Counted from the first letter of the stretch, positions 39,427-49,796 are shown. The stretch: 64,000 nucleotides of DNA from Henriciella sp. (GCA_029238175.1 JAQWGO010000050.1:1-64000); one strand, 5' to 3'. Notes: generated by a model from the letters alone, not told the origin. Numbers and translations: made by a program.

Positions 39427-40434
39427 TTAAGCGCTTTCGCTCTTTTGGTGATACTGGCCATAAGGGCGGAAGCGATAGAGGTAGCTTGGCACAATCGCTT
39501 CGATACTTTCGACTTCGGTAACACCAAGATCCGCAAGCGTCAGCGCGCCCTCGGAGACGACATTGTCGCTTTTCAACATTTCAACCTGATTGCCGGTAAT
39601 AGGCGGACCGCCAAGAATGCCGGACGACAGTGGCCAGATGTACCGGAACAAAGCCCCAAAGGTCAGGCCCAGTGGCTTGGCGATAAAGAACGGCAACGGC
39701 AAGCTGTAGCGTTTACGATCAATCGTTTCGCCAATGAACTTGTAAATCTCATTGAATGAATAGGCGGTAGGGCCGCCCAATTCATAAGTCTTGCCTGCGG
39801 CGTCTTCCATACTGACCGCATTCGCAATCGCTTCGGCAACATCGCCCGCATAGACAGGTTGGACTTTGCTTTCACCGCCGCCAATAGCTGGTAGGAATGG
39901 TGCAACCGTAGAGAGTGGGTGCGACGCCATCGAAGCAAAGCGGTTGAAGAATTCATCTTCTGGGCCGAACACAATGCTAGGGCGCAGGATAACCGCTTCT
40001 GGCAAGACGGCGCGAATACCGGCTTCGGCTTCGCCCTTGGTTTCAGCGTAATCAGCCTTCGCCTCTGGATCAGCGCCAATTGCGGACACGTGCACAAGGC
40101 GCTTTATATCCGCAGCAACACATGCTTCGGCGATATTCAGCGCACCATCACGTTGCGCCGCTTCAAAGCTTTGACGGCCTTTTTCAAACAAGATGCCGAC
40201 AAGATTTACAACTGCATCAGCGCCTTCGACAGCGCGGGCAACAGAAGCTTTATTACGGACATTCGCCTGAACGATATCGACCCAGCCCGGCGATCCGGCC
40301 AGACGTACTTCACCGGCTAGATGAGGACGGCGCACAGCGACGCGAACCCGGTAACCCGCTTTAACAAGCGTACGTGTTGCGTAGCGGCCTATGAAGCCTG
40401 AACCACCAAATACGGTAACGAGTCCCTTAGACAT
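39427..40434 (-). CDS. NAD(P)-dependent epimerase-like, complex I NDUFA9-type family
   Basis: VTVFGGSGFIGRYATRTLVKAGYRVRVAVR; ILRPSIVFGPEDEFFNRFA. Confidence 0.88.
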   Translation of the reverse strand: MSKGLVTVFGGSGFIGRYATRTLVKAGYRVRVAVRRPHLAGEVRLAGSPGWVDIVQANVRNKASVARAVEGADAVVNLVGILFEKGRQSFEAAQRDGALNIAEACVAADIKRLVHVSAIGADPEAKADYAETKGEAEAGIRAVLPEAVILRPSIVFGPEDEFFNRFASMASHPLSTVAPFLPAIGGGESKVQPVYAGDVAEAIANAVSMEDAAGKTYELGGPTAYSFNEIYKFIGETIDRKRYSLPLPFFIAKPLGLTFGALFRYIWPLSSGILGGPPITGNQVEMLKSDNVVSEGALTLADLGVTEVESIEAIVPSYLYRFRPYGQYHQKSESA

Positions 40435-40556
40435 GGACGTGTCCTCCGAGCAAAGCTCAATCAAATATCTTCTGCCGCGCTTTCACCATGAGATGAGGCA
40501 ATTGTCCATGTGCCGAATAGCGCAACGCCCAAAGATTATGCAGCTTCTCACGCACA

Positions 40557-40584
40557 AAAAGCCCCGCATCGCTGCAGGGCTTTT
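40557..40584 (-). terminator. intrinsic terminator downstream of the M56 gene
   Basis: Minus strand AAAAGCCC-TGC-AGCGA-TGC-GGGGCTTTTTG. Confidence 0.75.
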
Positions 40585-40648
40585 CCGCTCTCGAAAGTCA
40601 AGCCGCATTGAAGCTTGGTTCCAGGGAGTGAGAGCTAGGTTGGTTGGC

Positions 40649-42991
40649 TTAGTTGATTGAAACGGATGCGCCGCTTGAGAGGTCTTTACTGACTTCTTTT
40701 GGATTGCCGCTGACCCGGACAGCAGATCCACTTGAGGCATCAACATCAACACGGTTTGAAGCATAAACGCTGATTGAAGATCCGCTGGAGGCGTCAACAT
40801 TGGCACGGCTGCACTCAAGCTTGTCCATTCTAACAGATGAGCCTGATGAGGCATCCAAGAACAGTGTCTTACAGGCCCCTTCAAGGGTTAGTGCAGACCC
40901 ACTTGACTCATCAACGCGCAGATCACCGGCAACAACACTGCCTTGGAATGATGATCCTGATCCCGCATCAACGCTCTTCAAAGACTTTGATGACGCGTAG
41001 ACCGTTAGTTTCGGGCCTTGATTGCCATACGAATTATGCTTGCCTTTGCGGTATACTTTTAAAGTCCGGCCTTCGACTTTGACATCAACATGATCCCAGC
41101 TACCACGCTCAAGCTTGGCGGTTACCGACGCATTGGGGTCTTGAGTATAAACAACTGAGAGGCCACTACCAACTTCGACTTTGTCGAAAGACTTCGTGCC
41201 AAAGTCACGTGTTTCTGTACCTGAGACCATCTTTGCGCTACTCGCATCGCTATAAGCAGCTGAACTCGCATAGCTATAAGCAGCTGAGTTACGCTCTGAA
41301 CGCTTTTGGGCGCGCTCAACTTGACGCTCAGCTTTCTCTGCCGCGCGCTCTACTTGGCGCTCCGCACGCTCAGCATCGCGTTCAGCCTTCTCAGAAGCGC
41401 GCTCTGCATCTCGTTCAACGCGTTCCACTTGAGCTTCGACCAGCATCTCAACCCTTTGAGCCCATTCATCGGCGCGCGCTTCAATACTATCTGAATGTCT
41501 AGCCGCCCAAGCTTCGATCATGGGCTCCATATCTTCACCCCAAGTCTCAGCCTGTTGCTCGACGAGCTCTCCCCAAGCTTCCATTTCTTCGCCCCAGGCC
41601 TCCATATTGGATTCCCACGCCGCATAGGCTTCACTATTCTTAAAACCCTCAAAGTCCTCTGTGTTTAAGGACATATGAAAGCTGCTCCCATCCTGATCCA
41701 TGCTCATACCTGGCAAGGCGGGGAGAGCTGGCATTTCAGGCATAGGAGGCATAACGGGCATATCATCTGTTGAGAACTCAAACGTCTCTCCGTCGACGGT
41801 CACTATAAATGACATTTTTCCATTATCTTCGACAAAAGTGCTTGTCTCTGTGCGGCTTTTTTCACCGCCATCAAGTTCCTGAGCGACTGAAGAAGCGGTT
41901 GCGAAAACGGCGCCAGCGCCAAGAGCGACCGCAAGGGTGCCACCAAGCAGGCGACTGCGTAGGGAGGGAGTTGGATTCGTCATCATTATTAGTCTTTCTT
42001 TTATAGGATGAGCGAGGGTTAAGCTCGCGGCAGCGATCCGACGATCTGAGGGACGGGCAAGACGCGCTGCTTTGACCAACGTACGGCCATAGGCAGCAGG
42101 CGACAGCTTGGCCCGATTAATAACATCCGCATCACAAGCAGACTCTTGGTCTGTGCGGAAGGCGTGCAATCCAAGGTGGACAAGCGGATTGAACCACTGG
42201 GTTGCGGCAATGATACGCGCGGCTTGGAAAGCCCAAAGGTCGCGGCGCTTAAGGTGCATAAGCTCGTGAATGATCGCATCGCGGCGCTCACCAATTGTAT
42301 AGTCATCCTCAAACCACATTGGCAGCAGAATGACAGGGTTCTTGAGTCCGGTCACAAGCGGGCCAGAGCAAAGAAGACTGGCACGAACTTCCGGCACACG
42401 CTTCAAGCCAAGCTGGCGAGCGATGCGAACGGTTTCAGTAGCGGTTTCTTCGTTTGCGGGCTGGGAATCATCCTCGATCAACTGCAAGAATTGGCGCTGT
42501 TGATAGATAGAGCGTCCGAGCCAGAGGACCGTCCCAGCAACCCAGACGATCGTCAGGATCAGGGGCGCCTGGACCAGGACGGCCTCTAGCAAGCTTGTTC
42601 CAGAGGTTGCAGCCTCTGTCGTTGTTTGAATGAAAGTCGCAGCAGGCTCAAACGCGCGCTCAGGCACTGCTGTTGCGGGCTCTGCAGCAATCATTTCGGC
42701 GGGATCAGGCGACGTATTGAACACGATGGCCGGCGCAGTGAATTCATTTGGGGTTGCAGAACTTGGCGTTCCCGGTGTCCATCTCAGCAATCCAGATAGC
42801 GACCAATTGCCAGGCAAAGGCGGCATCACAAAGCGCACAAGCGGCAAGGCCCATAGCAGGTAGCCAGCCTTAGCACCGAAGCGGCGCGAGAACGGCTTTC
42901 GGACAACCAATACTAACGTGATCAATAATCCGACGGCGAATGTTGTGCGCAGGGCTTCCTGCACGACTGGGTGAAATTCTGTCCAGCTCAT
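40649..42991 (-). CDS. BlaR1-like M56 metallopeptidase fused to coiled-coil stalk and GIN/DUF2807-like C-terminal domain
   Basis: IIHELMHLKRRDLWAFQ (HExxH), N-terminal TMs, ERDAERAERQVERAAEKAERQVERAQKRSER coil, C-terminal repeated SSGS-type beta-helix DASSGSSVRMDKLECSRANVDASSGSSIS. Confidence 0.85.
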   Translation of the reverse strand: MSWTEFHPVVQEALRTTFAVGLLITLVLVVRKPFSRRFGAKAGYLLWALPLVRFVMPPLPGNWSLSGLLRWTPGTPSSATPNEFTAPAIVFNTSPDPAEMIAAEPATAVPERAFEPAATFIQTTTEAATSGTSLLEAVLVQAPLILTIVWVAGTVLWLGRSIYQQRQFLQLIEDDSQPANEETATETVRIARQLGLKRVPEVRASLLCSGPLVTGLKNPVILLPMWFEDDYTIGERRDAIIHELMHLKRRDLWAFQAARIIAATQWFNPLVHLGLHAFRTDQESACDADVINRAKLSPAAYGRTLVKAARLARPSDRRIAAASLTLAHPIKERLIMMTNPTPSLRSRLLGGTLAVALGAGAVFATASSVAQELDGGEKSRTETSTFVEDNGKMSFIVTVDGETFEFSTDDMPVMPPMPEMPALPALPGMSMDQDGSSFHMSLNTEDFEGFKNSEAYAAWESNMEAWGEEMEAWGELVEQQAETWGEDMEPMIEAWAARHSDSIEARADEWAQRVEMLVEAQVERVERDAERASEKAERDAERAERQVERAAEKAERQVERAQKRSERNSAAYSYASSAAYSDASSAKMVSGTETRDFGTKSFDKVEVGSGLSVVYTQDPNASVTAKLERGSWDHVDVKVEGRTLKVYRKGKHNSYGNQGPKLTVYASSKSLKSVDAGSGSSFQGSVVAGDLRVDESSGSALTLEGACKTLFLDASSGSSVRMDKLECSRANVDASSGSSISVYASNRVDVDASSGSAVRVSGNPKEVSKDLSSGASVSIN
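41241..41288. repeat. 24-bp in-frame tandem repeat x2
   Basis: CTCGCATCGCTATAAGCAGCTGAA / CTCGCATAGCTATAAGCAGCTGAG (22/24 identical). Confidence 0.85.
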
Positions 42992-43356
42992 TGCTTTAGT
43001 CTCCCCAACAAAGCCTCGAGTTCTTCAATATCATCGTCGCTCAATCCACGCGCATCTGCGAGTTGCGCGACGAGCGGTGCGGCGCGGCCACCGAAAAGTC
43101 GGTCGACCAGTTGGCCTGCACTTTTTGTCTGATAGGCGCGTTCCTCAACAGCTGGGCTGTAAAGGTAGCGGCGACCGTCCTGTTCGAAGGACAATGCGCC
43201 CTTATCAGCAAGACGAGACAGCAGAGTCTTTACCGTGCGGATGCTCCAGTCTTGCTTATTCTGAAGCGCTTCAGCAACGTCCGAGGCACCAAGACCTGGC
43301 GTCTTCCAAAGCACTTTCATAATTTCAAGTTCGGCTGTTGTGATTTGTAAACTCAC
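42988..43356 (-). CDS. BlaI/MecI/CopY-family repressor
   Basis: ITTAELEIMKVLWKTPGLGASDVAEALQNKQDWSIRTVKTLLSRLADKGAL. Confidence 0.93.
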   Translation of the reverse strand: MSLQITTAELEIMKVLWKTPGLGASDVAEALQNKQDWSIRTVKTLLSRLADKGALSFEQDGRRYLYSPAVEERAYQTKSAGQLVDRLFGGRAAPLVAQLADARGLSDDDIEELEALLGRLKQ

Positions 43357-43397
43357 GGGGGCAACCTCCTACTGAATACGCGACTCTTATCGCAATC

Positions 43398-43413
43398 GAC
43401 TACAGTTGTGGTC
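43398..43413. promoter_or_regulatory. BlaI-like operator
   Basis: GACTACA-GT-TGTGGTC inverted repeat, close to the TACA-N2-TGTA bla/mec dyad. Confidence 0.55.
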
Positions 43414-43508
43414 AATAGGGTTTTTATGACTCTTTTGAAATATTTGAGTTTGCCGCATGGCGCCGCCGGAAATTTAATGGCAAAAGCCAGCGCAAGGGAG
43501 TTTTACCT

Positions 43509-44228
43509 ATGTCCTTACTCACGCGCCGCATCTCTAGAGTCCACAAAATCGTCGGCCTGGTCGTTGGCATTCAACTCTTCTTCTGGACCGTCAGTGGCCT
43601 GTTTTTCACGCTTTACCCAATTGACGTCATTCGCGGCGACCCTTGGCGCCCAAAGATTGAACATGGCTCGCTTGAAAAGATGACCGTTGCTGTTGATGCA
43701 AAGGCCGCTGCTGCGAAAGTTGAGGGTAACTGGCTGGGTGCAGAATTGAAACCGTTTCTGGATCGCCCCGTCTGGCTAATCAGCACAAGTGAAACCAGAG
43801 CGATGGTGGATGCCGAAACAGGAGAGCTTTGGTCGCCGCTAGATCCGGTTTCGTTTCGCGCACTACAACGTCGCTTTGCAGACAGCGAAGGTAAAACGCA
43901 AATTCCGGGCAGGAATGCGACGGCGACCTATCTTACAAAATCGGCACCAAGAGAATATGGCGGCGCCCTGCCTGCTTGGGTGATTGAAGACAAAACCACA
44001 CAGCAAAAGATCTATTTTGATGCAAACACCGGCGCTGTGAAAGCTGTCCGTACAACCAATTGGCGAATCTTCGATGTCTTATGGCGCTTCCATATTATGG
44101 ACGTGACAGGTGAAGATCGCTTCAACACGTGGTGGATGAAACTGTTCGCCTTCTTAGCGCTGACAATGGTTTTGAGCGGGTTTGTCTTGATTATAGACCG
44201 GGTCAGAAAAGGCCGATTGCTGCGTTAG
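43509..44228 (+). CDS. PepSY-domain membrane protein
   Basis: RRISRVHKIVGLVVGIQLFFWTVSGLFFTLYPIDVIRG, C-terminal TM. Confidence 0.8.
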   Translation: MSLLTRRISRVHKIVGLVVGIQLFFWTVSGLFFTLYPIDVIRGDPWRPKIEHGSLEKMTVAVDAKAAAAKVEGNWLGAELKPFLDRPVWLISTSETRAMVDAETGELWSPLDPVSFRALQRRFADSEGKTQIPGRNATATYLTKSAPREYGGALPAWVIEDKTTQQKIYFDANTGAVKAVRTTNWRIFDVLWRFHIMDVTGEDRFNTWWMKLFAFLALTMVLSGFVLIIDRVRKGRLLR

Positions 44229-45693
44229 TCTTTATCGCCGCTGCCGGGTGGAACCATTTCCACTTTGATCGTTGATCCCGGTGTGATGAGAACATCCTCA
44301 TGACGCATTGGAATATCGATGCCAGCTTTTTGGAACTCATCCCAGACTGACAACATCGCCTCTGAGCCGACATTACTGACACCATTTTCAGGATCATCAA
44401 TCCAGAAGCGCGCTTCGATCTCAACAGCCTCCTCACCAAACTCCATGACGAGGCATTTTGGGGCGGGGTCTTGAAGGATGCGGTCAATTGCTGAAACACC
44501 TTTGACGACAAGTTCGCAAGCCGTGCGAAGGTCGGTTTCATACTCAACGCGCAAGCGGCGCTTAATCCGCACCTGTTTATTAGAGTAAGCCCAGTTGATC
44601 ACTTTGTCGGTGATCAGCATCTCATTCGGGATTAAATGCTCTTTGCCATCACGCGTGATGACGGATGCATAGCGAAGCCCAAGCGATTTTACGACACCAT
44701 AAGTCTCGTCCACCTCAATGACATCGTCAGGTTTGATTGAGCGGTCGGTCAGCAGAATGACGCCTGAGATAAAATTCGCCACGATCTGCTGCATGCCGAA
44801 ACCGAGGCCGAGGCCGACACCGATCGCGCCGCCCAGAACCGCAAGACCGGATAGCGGAATACCAAGACCCGCCATGGCAAGCAGCGCCGCCGCGAAGAAT
44901 AGACCGATCTGAACCGCATTCCCCATCAAGATGCGGATCGATGGCTCAACCTTTGGAAGTTCATCAACGCGGGTTTTAAGTTTCTTTGAGAGCCAGCTAG
45001 CGCCGAACATGAACACTGCAACGGTCAAAATAGCCTGAATTATGAAGACAGGGCTGATTGTGCGGCCACCATAGCCGGGGCCAACTGAAGAGAGCCAATT
45101 GAACGCCTCGTCATGCACGCCAACAGCATAAAGCACCGCAAAAGCCCAGATGGCCCAACCCGCTGGCTTGCGGAGCGCATCTGGTAGGAATGCTGTAACA
45201 ATGCGGATAAGCAGCCATGCGAGCGATAGCGATGACGCAATGCGCACGAGTGTGCTGTCCATTCCCGCGCCGGCCATGGCGGCCTGCGCAGCATAAAGGA
45301 ATACCGCCCACAGCGCCGGGCGCACCAATCGTGGCGCGTCTCATCAATGAGGACGCGGATATTCTCAGGAAGGCGCATGACGCCAGACATGACGAGTTTG
45401 CGCACACGCGGCGCAATCATGATGCCAGCGACAAGCGCAGCGAGTATTGCAAAAGCCTGCCAGATGATTGGCAACAAAATATCCGCGCTCAAGATATTCG
45501 CTTGAGCCCAACCCATAGGGTCAGCGACAATCGGATCGGCCCAGCTAAACATGCCGGGCCCCGAAGCTGTAACAGCATCGGCAGTGGGTGCGGCAGCTTC
45601 TACTGTATCAGAAACAGGGCGACAGACTTCCGCGCCGCCGTCGGGGGCCGGAAAGCATTCTTTCAAAACGGGTTTCAAGTCTTCGTTTTCCAT
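44225..45693 (-). pseudogene. MscS-family mechanosensitive channel, frameshifted
   Basis: N-terminal part in ORF starting 45693 (to ...RVLIDETRHD), remainder in a different frame (PRLVRPALWAVFLYAAQ... GGAIGVGLGLGFGMQQIVANFISGVILLTDRSIKPDDVIEV); junction about 45320-45345. Confidence 0.75.
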
Positions 45694-45732
45694 GACCGGC
45701 GCACCTGCAAATAATACGCCGCTGGGATTAGC

Positions 45733-46650
45733 TTAGACCGGAGGATATGGGAACACCGAAGTTGTTGCGCCAAGGTCAGTAAAGCTACCTTCCATGGCGC
45801 CAAAGCCATGTTCGATCAGCGTTTCTGGGGTCCAGCCCTCTAAACGTGACACAGATTTCACCGGGCGAGGCTGGCTGAACAGCACGACCTCATTTCCGCG
45901 AACGCTAAAAATTTGGCCGTTCACATGCTTAGCATCATCGGCGCACAGCGTGACCGCCAATTGTGCAACCTGATCAGCGCGCATTCCAGTTCGCATGCGC
46001 TCTACACGCTTGGCGCCAGCCTCGTCTTTAACCGGAATAGACGCAATCATACGGGTCCAAGCAAATGGCGCGATGACGTTAGAGCGGACATTCTTACGTG
46101 TGCCCTCCATCGCGACAATTCGGGATAGACCTGCAATGCCCATTTTGGCCGCCGCATAGTTTGCCTGACCAATATTACCGATCAGGCCGGACGTTGAGGT
46201 AAACAGAACAAACGCGCCGTCTTCCTGTTCACGGAAATGCTCAACAGCAGCTCGGGTCACGTTGAATGAACCATGCCAGTGCACGTCGATGACGGCTTTC
46301 CAGTCCGCTTCAGACATTTTGTGGAAAATGCCATCTCGCAAGATACCAGCGGGATTGATGATGCCATGCAGACCGCCAAATGTGTCTTTGGCTTGGGTCA
46401 CCATATCTTCAACCGCGCCGAGATCAGTTACGCTTTCAGAGTTGAAGACCGCTTCGCCGCCCGCCGCGATAATCTCATTCGCGACCGTTTCAGCCGGGCC
46501 TGCGCCGCCAGCATCATCACCGGTAAGGCTGCCACCAAGATCATTTACGACAACCTTTGCGCCGTTTGCTGCCGCCATCAGCGCGCACTCGCGACCAATC
46601 CCGTTACCACCGCCAGTGACCAATATAACTTTGCCGTCTAGAATACCCAT
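45733..46650 (-). CDS. SDR-family oxidoreductase
   Basis: VILVTGGGNGIGRECALMAA, YAAAKMGIAGLSR. Confidence 0.92.
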   Translation of the reverse strand: MGILDGKVILVTGGGNGIGRECALMAAANGAKVVVNDLGGSLTGDDAGGAGPAETVANEIIAAGGEAVFNSESVTDLGAVEDMVTQAKDTFGGLHGIINPAGILRDGIFHKMSEADWKAVIDVHWHGSFNVTRAAVEHFREQEDGAFVLFTSTSGLIGNIGQANYAAAKMGIAGLSRIVAMEGTRKNVRSNVIAPFAWTRMIASIPVKDEAGAKRVERMRTGMRADQVAQLAVTLCADDAKHVNGQIFSVRGNEVVLFSQPRPVKSVSRLEGWTPETLIEHGFGAMEGSFTDLGATTSVFPYPPV

Positions 46651-46732
46651 GATGCGCTCCGCTCGTCAGAATTTTGTTGGCCTTAAAGGCCACGGAAGCG
46701 TCACTCAGGCAAGCCTTCACGAAGCGGAATGA

Positions 46733-47752
46733 TTATAACTTCTCTAGAGCTTTCACGATTGTTGCCATATCCTCTGGAAGCGGCGTTTCGACGAATATGT
46801 CTTCGCCTGTTACCGGGTGCACAAAGCCCAAGCTCGCAGCATGCAGGGCTTGGCGGGTGAGCTTGCGCGCCGCTTGCGTGGCGGCGTCAAACGCCTCACC
46901 TGATCCGTAAGCTTTGATGCCGCGATGGCGGCCATAGACGGGATCGCCAATCAAAGACGTGCCTTTATATGCCAGATGCACCCTGATCTGATGTGTTCGC
47001 CCTGTTTCCAAACGACACTCAATTAGGGCTGCGGCAGGCCGGGCTTCGACTTTGCTGATATGACCATAGGCAGCTAGGGCCTTGTAATGCGTGACCGCGT
47101 GCTTGCCTTCGCGGCCCTCGTCCTCTTCGACAACCGCCATTTTTTTACGATCAATTCTAGAGCGGGCAATTGGCATATTTACAGTGCCCGCCATGGGGCG
47201 TGGTGCGCCGCGCGTAAGTGCCAGATAGGTGCGCTGAATATCATGTTCGGCGAACAGGGCGCTCAACCCTTTGTGCGCGGCTTCAGTTTTCGCAACTACC
47301 AATACCCCGGTCGTGTTCTTGTCGATCCGGTGGACAATTCCTGGTCGCTCTACGCCGCCAATCCCGGGTAGTTGACCCGCGCAATGGTGGAGTAACGCAT
47401 TGACCAATGTGCCTTGCCAACTGCCGGGGGCGGGATGCACGGCCATGCCAGCAGGCTTATTGACCATGATCAGATGCTCATCTTCGAACAACACATCGAG
47501 CGGAATATCTTCGGGTTCCGGTATCGCTGCAACCGCCTGAGGCATGGCGACAATATACGTCACTCCCGCGACGACGCCCGCACGCGGGTCGTCTTGTACA
47601 GCCTCGACACCCTTGGCCGACTGACGCACAGCGCCCTCTTTCACCAAGGTCTTGGCGCGAGAACGCGATAGGGTCTCGATCTCTTCGCTCAAAAAGCGGT
47701 CAAGGCGTGTGCCTGAATGGGCGGGGGTGGCCAAAGCTGATAATTCTGTCAT
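46733..47752 (-). CDS. RluA-family pseudouridine synthase
   Basis: S4-like N-terminus TRLDRFLSEEI, GIVHRIDKNTTGVLVVAKT, GRTHQIRVHLAYKG; start refined to 47752. Confidence 0.93.
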   Translation of the reverse strand: MTELSALATPAHSGTRLDRFLSEEIETLSRSRAKTLVKEGAVRQSAKGVEAVQDDPRAGVVAGVTYIVAMPQAVAAIPEPEDIPLDVLFEDEHLIMVNKPAGMAVHPAPGSWQGTLVNALLHHCAGQLPGIGGVERPGIVHRIDKNTTGVLVVAKTEAAHKGLSALFAEHDIQRTYLALTRGAPRPMAGTVNMPIARSRIDRKKMAVVEEDEGREGKHAVTHYKALAAYGHISKVEARPAAALIECRLETGRTHQIRVHLAYKGTSLIGDPVYGRHRGIKAYGSGEAFDAATQAARKLTRQALHAASLGFVHPVTGEDIFVETPLPEDMATIVKALEKL

Positions 47753-47828
47753 GAACTTCTTATAGACCTTACTTACCAGAAAGGTCATGCTGTAACTGCG
47801 AATACAGATGACATGTCGGAGGATAACC

Positions 47829-49556
47829 ATGTCAAAGCTCACAAGACGGGGCCTATTGGGCGCCAGTGGTAGCCTATTAGGTCTAGCCGCATGCGGTAAA
47901 GAGGCATTACCCGAGGCGGAGACACGAGTAACCGTTAGCGCCGATGATCGACCTGGTTATCCAGGCACCGTCACATTTGATCACGGTGTCGCGTCTGGGG
48001 ACCCTCTCCCTGATAGCGTAATCATCTGGACTCGCGTGACCCCTGACTCGGCATTTCCCGATGAGTCAGTTCCTGTGAGTTATGGCGTATTTTCTGACGC
48101 TGAAATGACAACCCCCATCGCATATGGTGAGGGATATGCGCGCGCAAATCGCGACTTTACCGTAAAAGTTAGCGTGGACGGACTGAGTCCAGATACCGAG
48201 TATTTTTATCGGTTTATTGCGCGGACTGTTGGCGGTGACGTTAAATCAGTCAACGGACGCACCAAGACGACCGCCCAAGGCGGCGACGCCCCGGTCCGGT
48301 TTGCAGTTATCTCTTGCTCCAATTATCCTTTTGGGCGCTTCCACGTCTATCGAGAGATCAGCAAAACACCCGATCTCGACGCTGTGATCCATCTTGGTGA
48401 CTACCTGTATGAGTATGGCCTTGATGGCTATGGCGCGAGTGTCGGCAAAGAGATTGGCCGCAACCATGAGCCGCCGCTAGAGATCGTTACGCTTGATGAT
48501 TATCGCACGCGGCACGCACAGTATAAAACTGACGCAGACTTGCAGGCCGCGCACGCGGCGGCGCCTTGGCTTAGCACATGGGATGACCACGAAAGCGCCA
48601 ACGATTCCTATCGCACCGGCGCCGAAAACCACAACCCGGAAGCGGGCGAAGGCAATTGGACAGATCGCAAACAAGCGGCCGTACAGGCCTACCTTGAATG
48701 GATGCCAGTCCGCGATCCGGAAGTCGGTAAGGCGCGCGAAGCTCTTTATCGCCGCTTCGACTTTGGCGATGTTGCGTCAGTTCTATGCCTAGAAACACGG
48801 CTGACGGGGCGGTCTGAAGAGATTAGCTGGTTTACTGAAATTGGCGGCATAGAGCCTGCTCAAATTCCGTTTGCTGCGGCCGGAACAATGGTAAAAGTGC
48901 AAAACCCAGAGCGCACAATGCTTGGCCCGGTTCAAGAAGCGTGGCTCGACGGTGAGCTAAAAGATAGCGCGAAGAAAACAGCATGGCAGGTCCTCGCCAA
49001 CCAAATCGTCATGGCACGTGTTCGCCCGCCGAATTTTGCGAAAAGTTTGACCGACGCGCAGAAGGCCGCGCAAGATGTCAACTATATCAGCCTATTGATC
49101 GACTTCAGTCAGCTAGGCCTGCCGTGGAACTTGGACGCTTGGGATGGCTTTCCAGCCGCCCGCGATCGCCTTTATAAAAGCGCAAAAGACGCCAATGCAC
49201 GCCTTGTGACACTCACGGGCGACACGCACACGGCTTGGGCCAATACGTTGTTGGACGCTGACGGCGACCAGCGCGGCGTCGAGTTTGGCTGTACCGCTGT
49301 CACGTCCCCCGGCTTTGGCACGTATATGAAGGCCGTCGATGACATTGGCGAACAGTTCGCGGCCGCCAATGCAGAAGTCGATTTCTACGACCCGCATGAT
49401 AATGGCTGGACGCTGGTTACGCTGACGAAAGATGAGGCGAAAGCCGATTATAAGAAGGTTAGCGATGTGAAGCTGCCAGCTTATACGACCAGCGAAGTTG
49501 CGACATTCACAACGACCCGCACTTCATCAGGAATGACGCCCTTAAAACGCGTTTAG
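47829..49556 (+). CDS. alkaline phosphatase D (PhoD)-like, Tat lipoprotein-like
   Basis: Twin-arginine-like TRRGLLG with lipobox LAAC; FDHGVASGDPLPDSVIIWTRVTP; WDDHESANDSY. Confidence 0.92.
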   Translation: MSKLTRRGLLGASGSLLGLAACGKEALPEAETRVTVSADDRPGYPGTVTFDHGVASGDPLPDSVIIWTRVTPDSAFPDESVPVSYGVFSDAEMTTPIAYGEGYARANRDFTVKVSVDGLSPDTEYFYRFIARTVGGDVKSVNGRTKTTAQGGDAPVRFAVISCSNYPFGRFHVYREISKTPDLDAVIHLGDYLYEYGLDGYGASVGKEIGRNHEPPLEIVTLDDYRTRHAQYKTDADLQAAHAAAPWLSTWDDHESANDSYRTGAENHNPEAGEGNWTDRKQAAVQAYLEWMPVRDPEVGKAREALYRRFDFGDVASVLCLETRLTGRSEEISWFTEIGGIEPAQIPFAAAGTMVKVQNPERTMLGPVQEAWLDGELKDSAKKTAWQVLANQIVMARVRPPNFAKSLTDAQKAAQDVNYISLLIDFSQLGLPWNLDAWDGFPAARDRLYKSAKDANARLVTLTGDTHTAWANTLLDADGDQRGVEFGCTAVTSPGFGTYMKAVDDIGEQFAAANAEVDFYDPHDNGWTLVTLTKDEAKADYKKVSDVKLPAYTTSEVATFTTTRTSSGMTPLKRV

Positions 49557-49796
49557 ACTTGTGTGACAAAATTGGTGGATCGGCTTTCGGTCGATCCGCC
49601 CGATTTGTTGCAGTAACAACCACTTCCCAAAGCCCCCTAAAAATGCAATACGCGCGGGATTGAGGCGAGCTTCTGGCTCTCTAGCCCGGCTGGACGACAT
49701 CCCGGCCTTGGCTGAATTGTACGGCGCCGCACTCAACACCCCGGCCAATAGGCCATTTTTGTAACCGCCTTACGGCGACAAATAGAAAGTATGACG

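Noticed and set aside
41290-41430. Repeated GCGCTC/CTTTCTC units considered as CRISPR or DNA repeat array
   Set aside because: Irregular, in frame, encode the AER/VER coiled coil; not repeat-spacer organised.
49570-49605. GGATCG…CGATCC hairpin after phoD as terminator
   Set aside because: Stem short and not followed by a T-tract.
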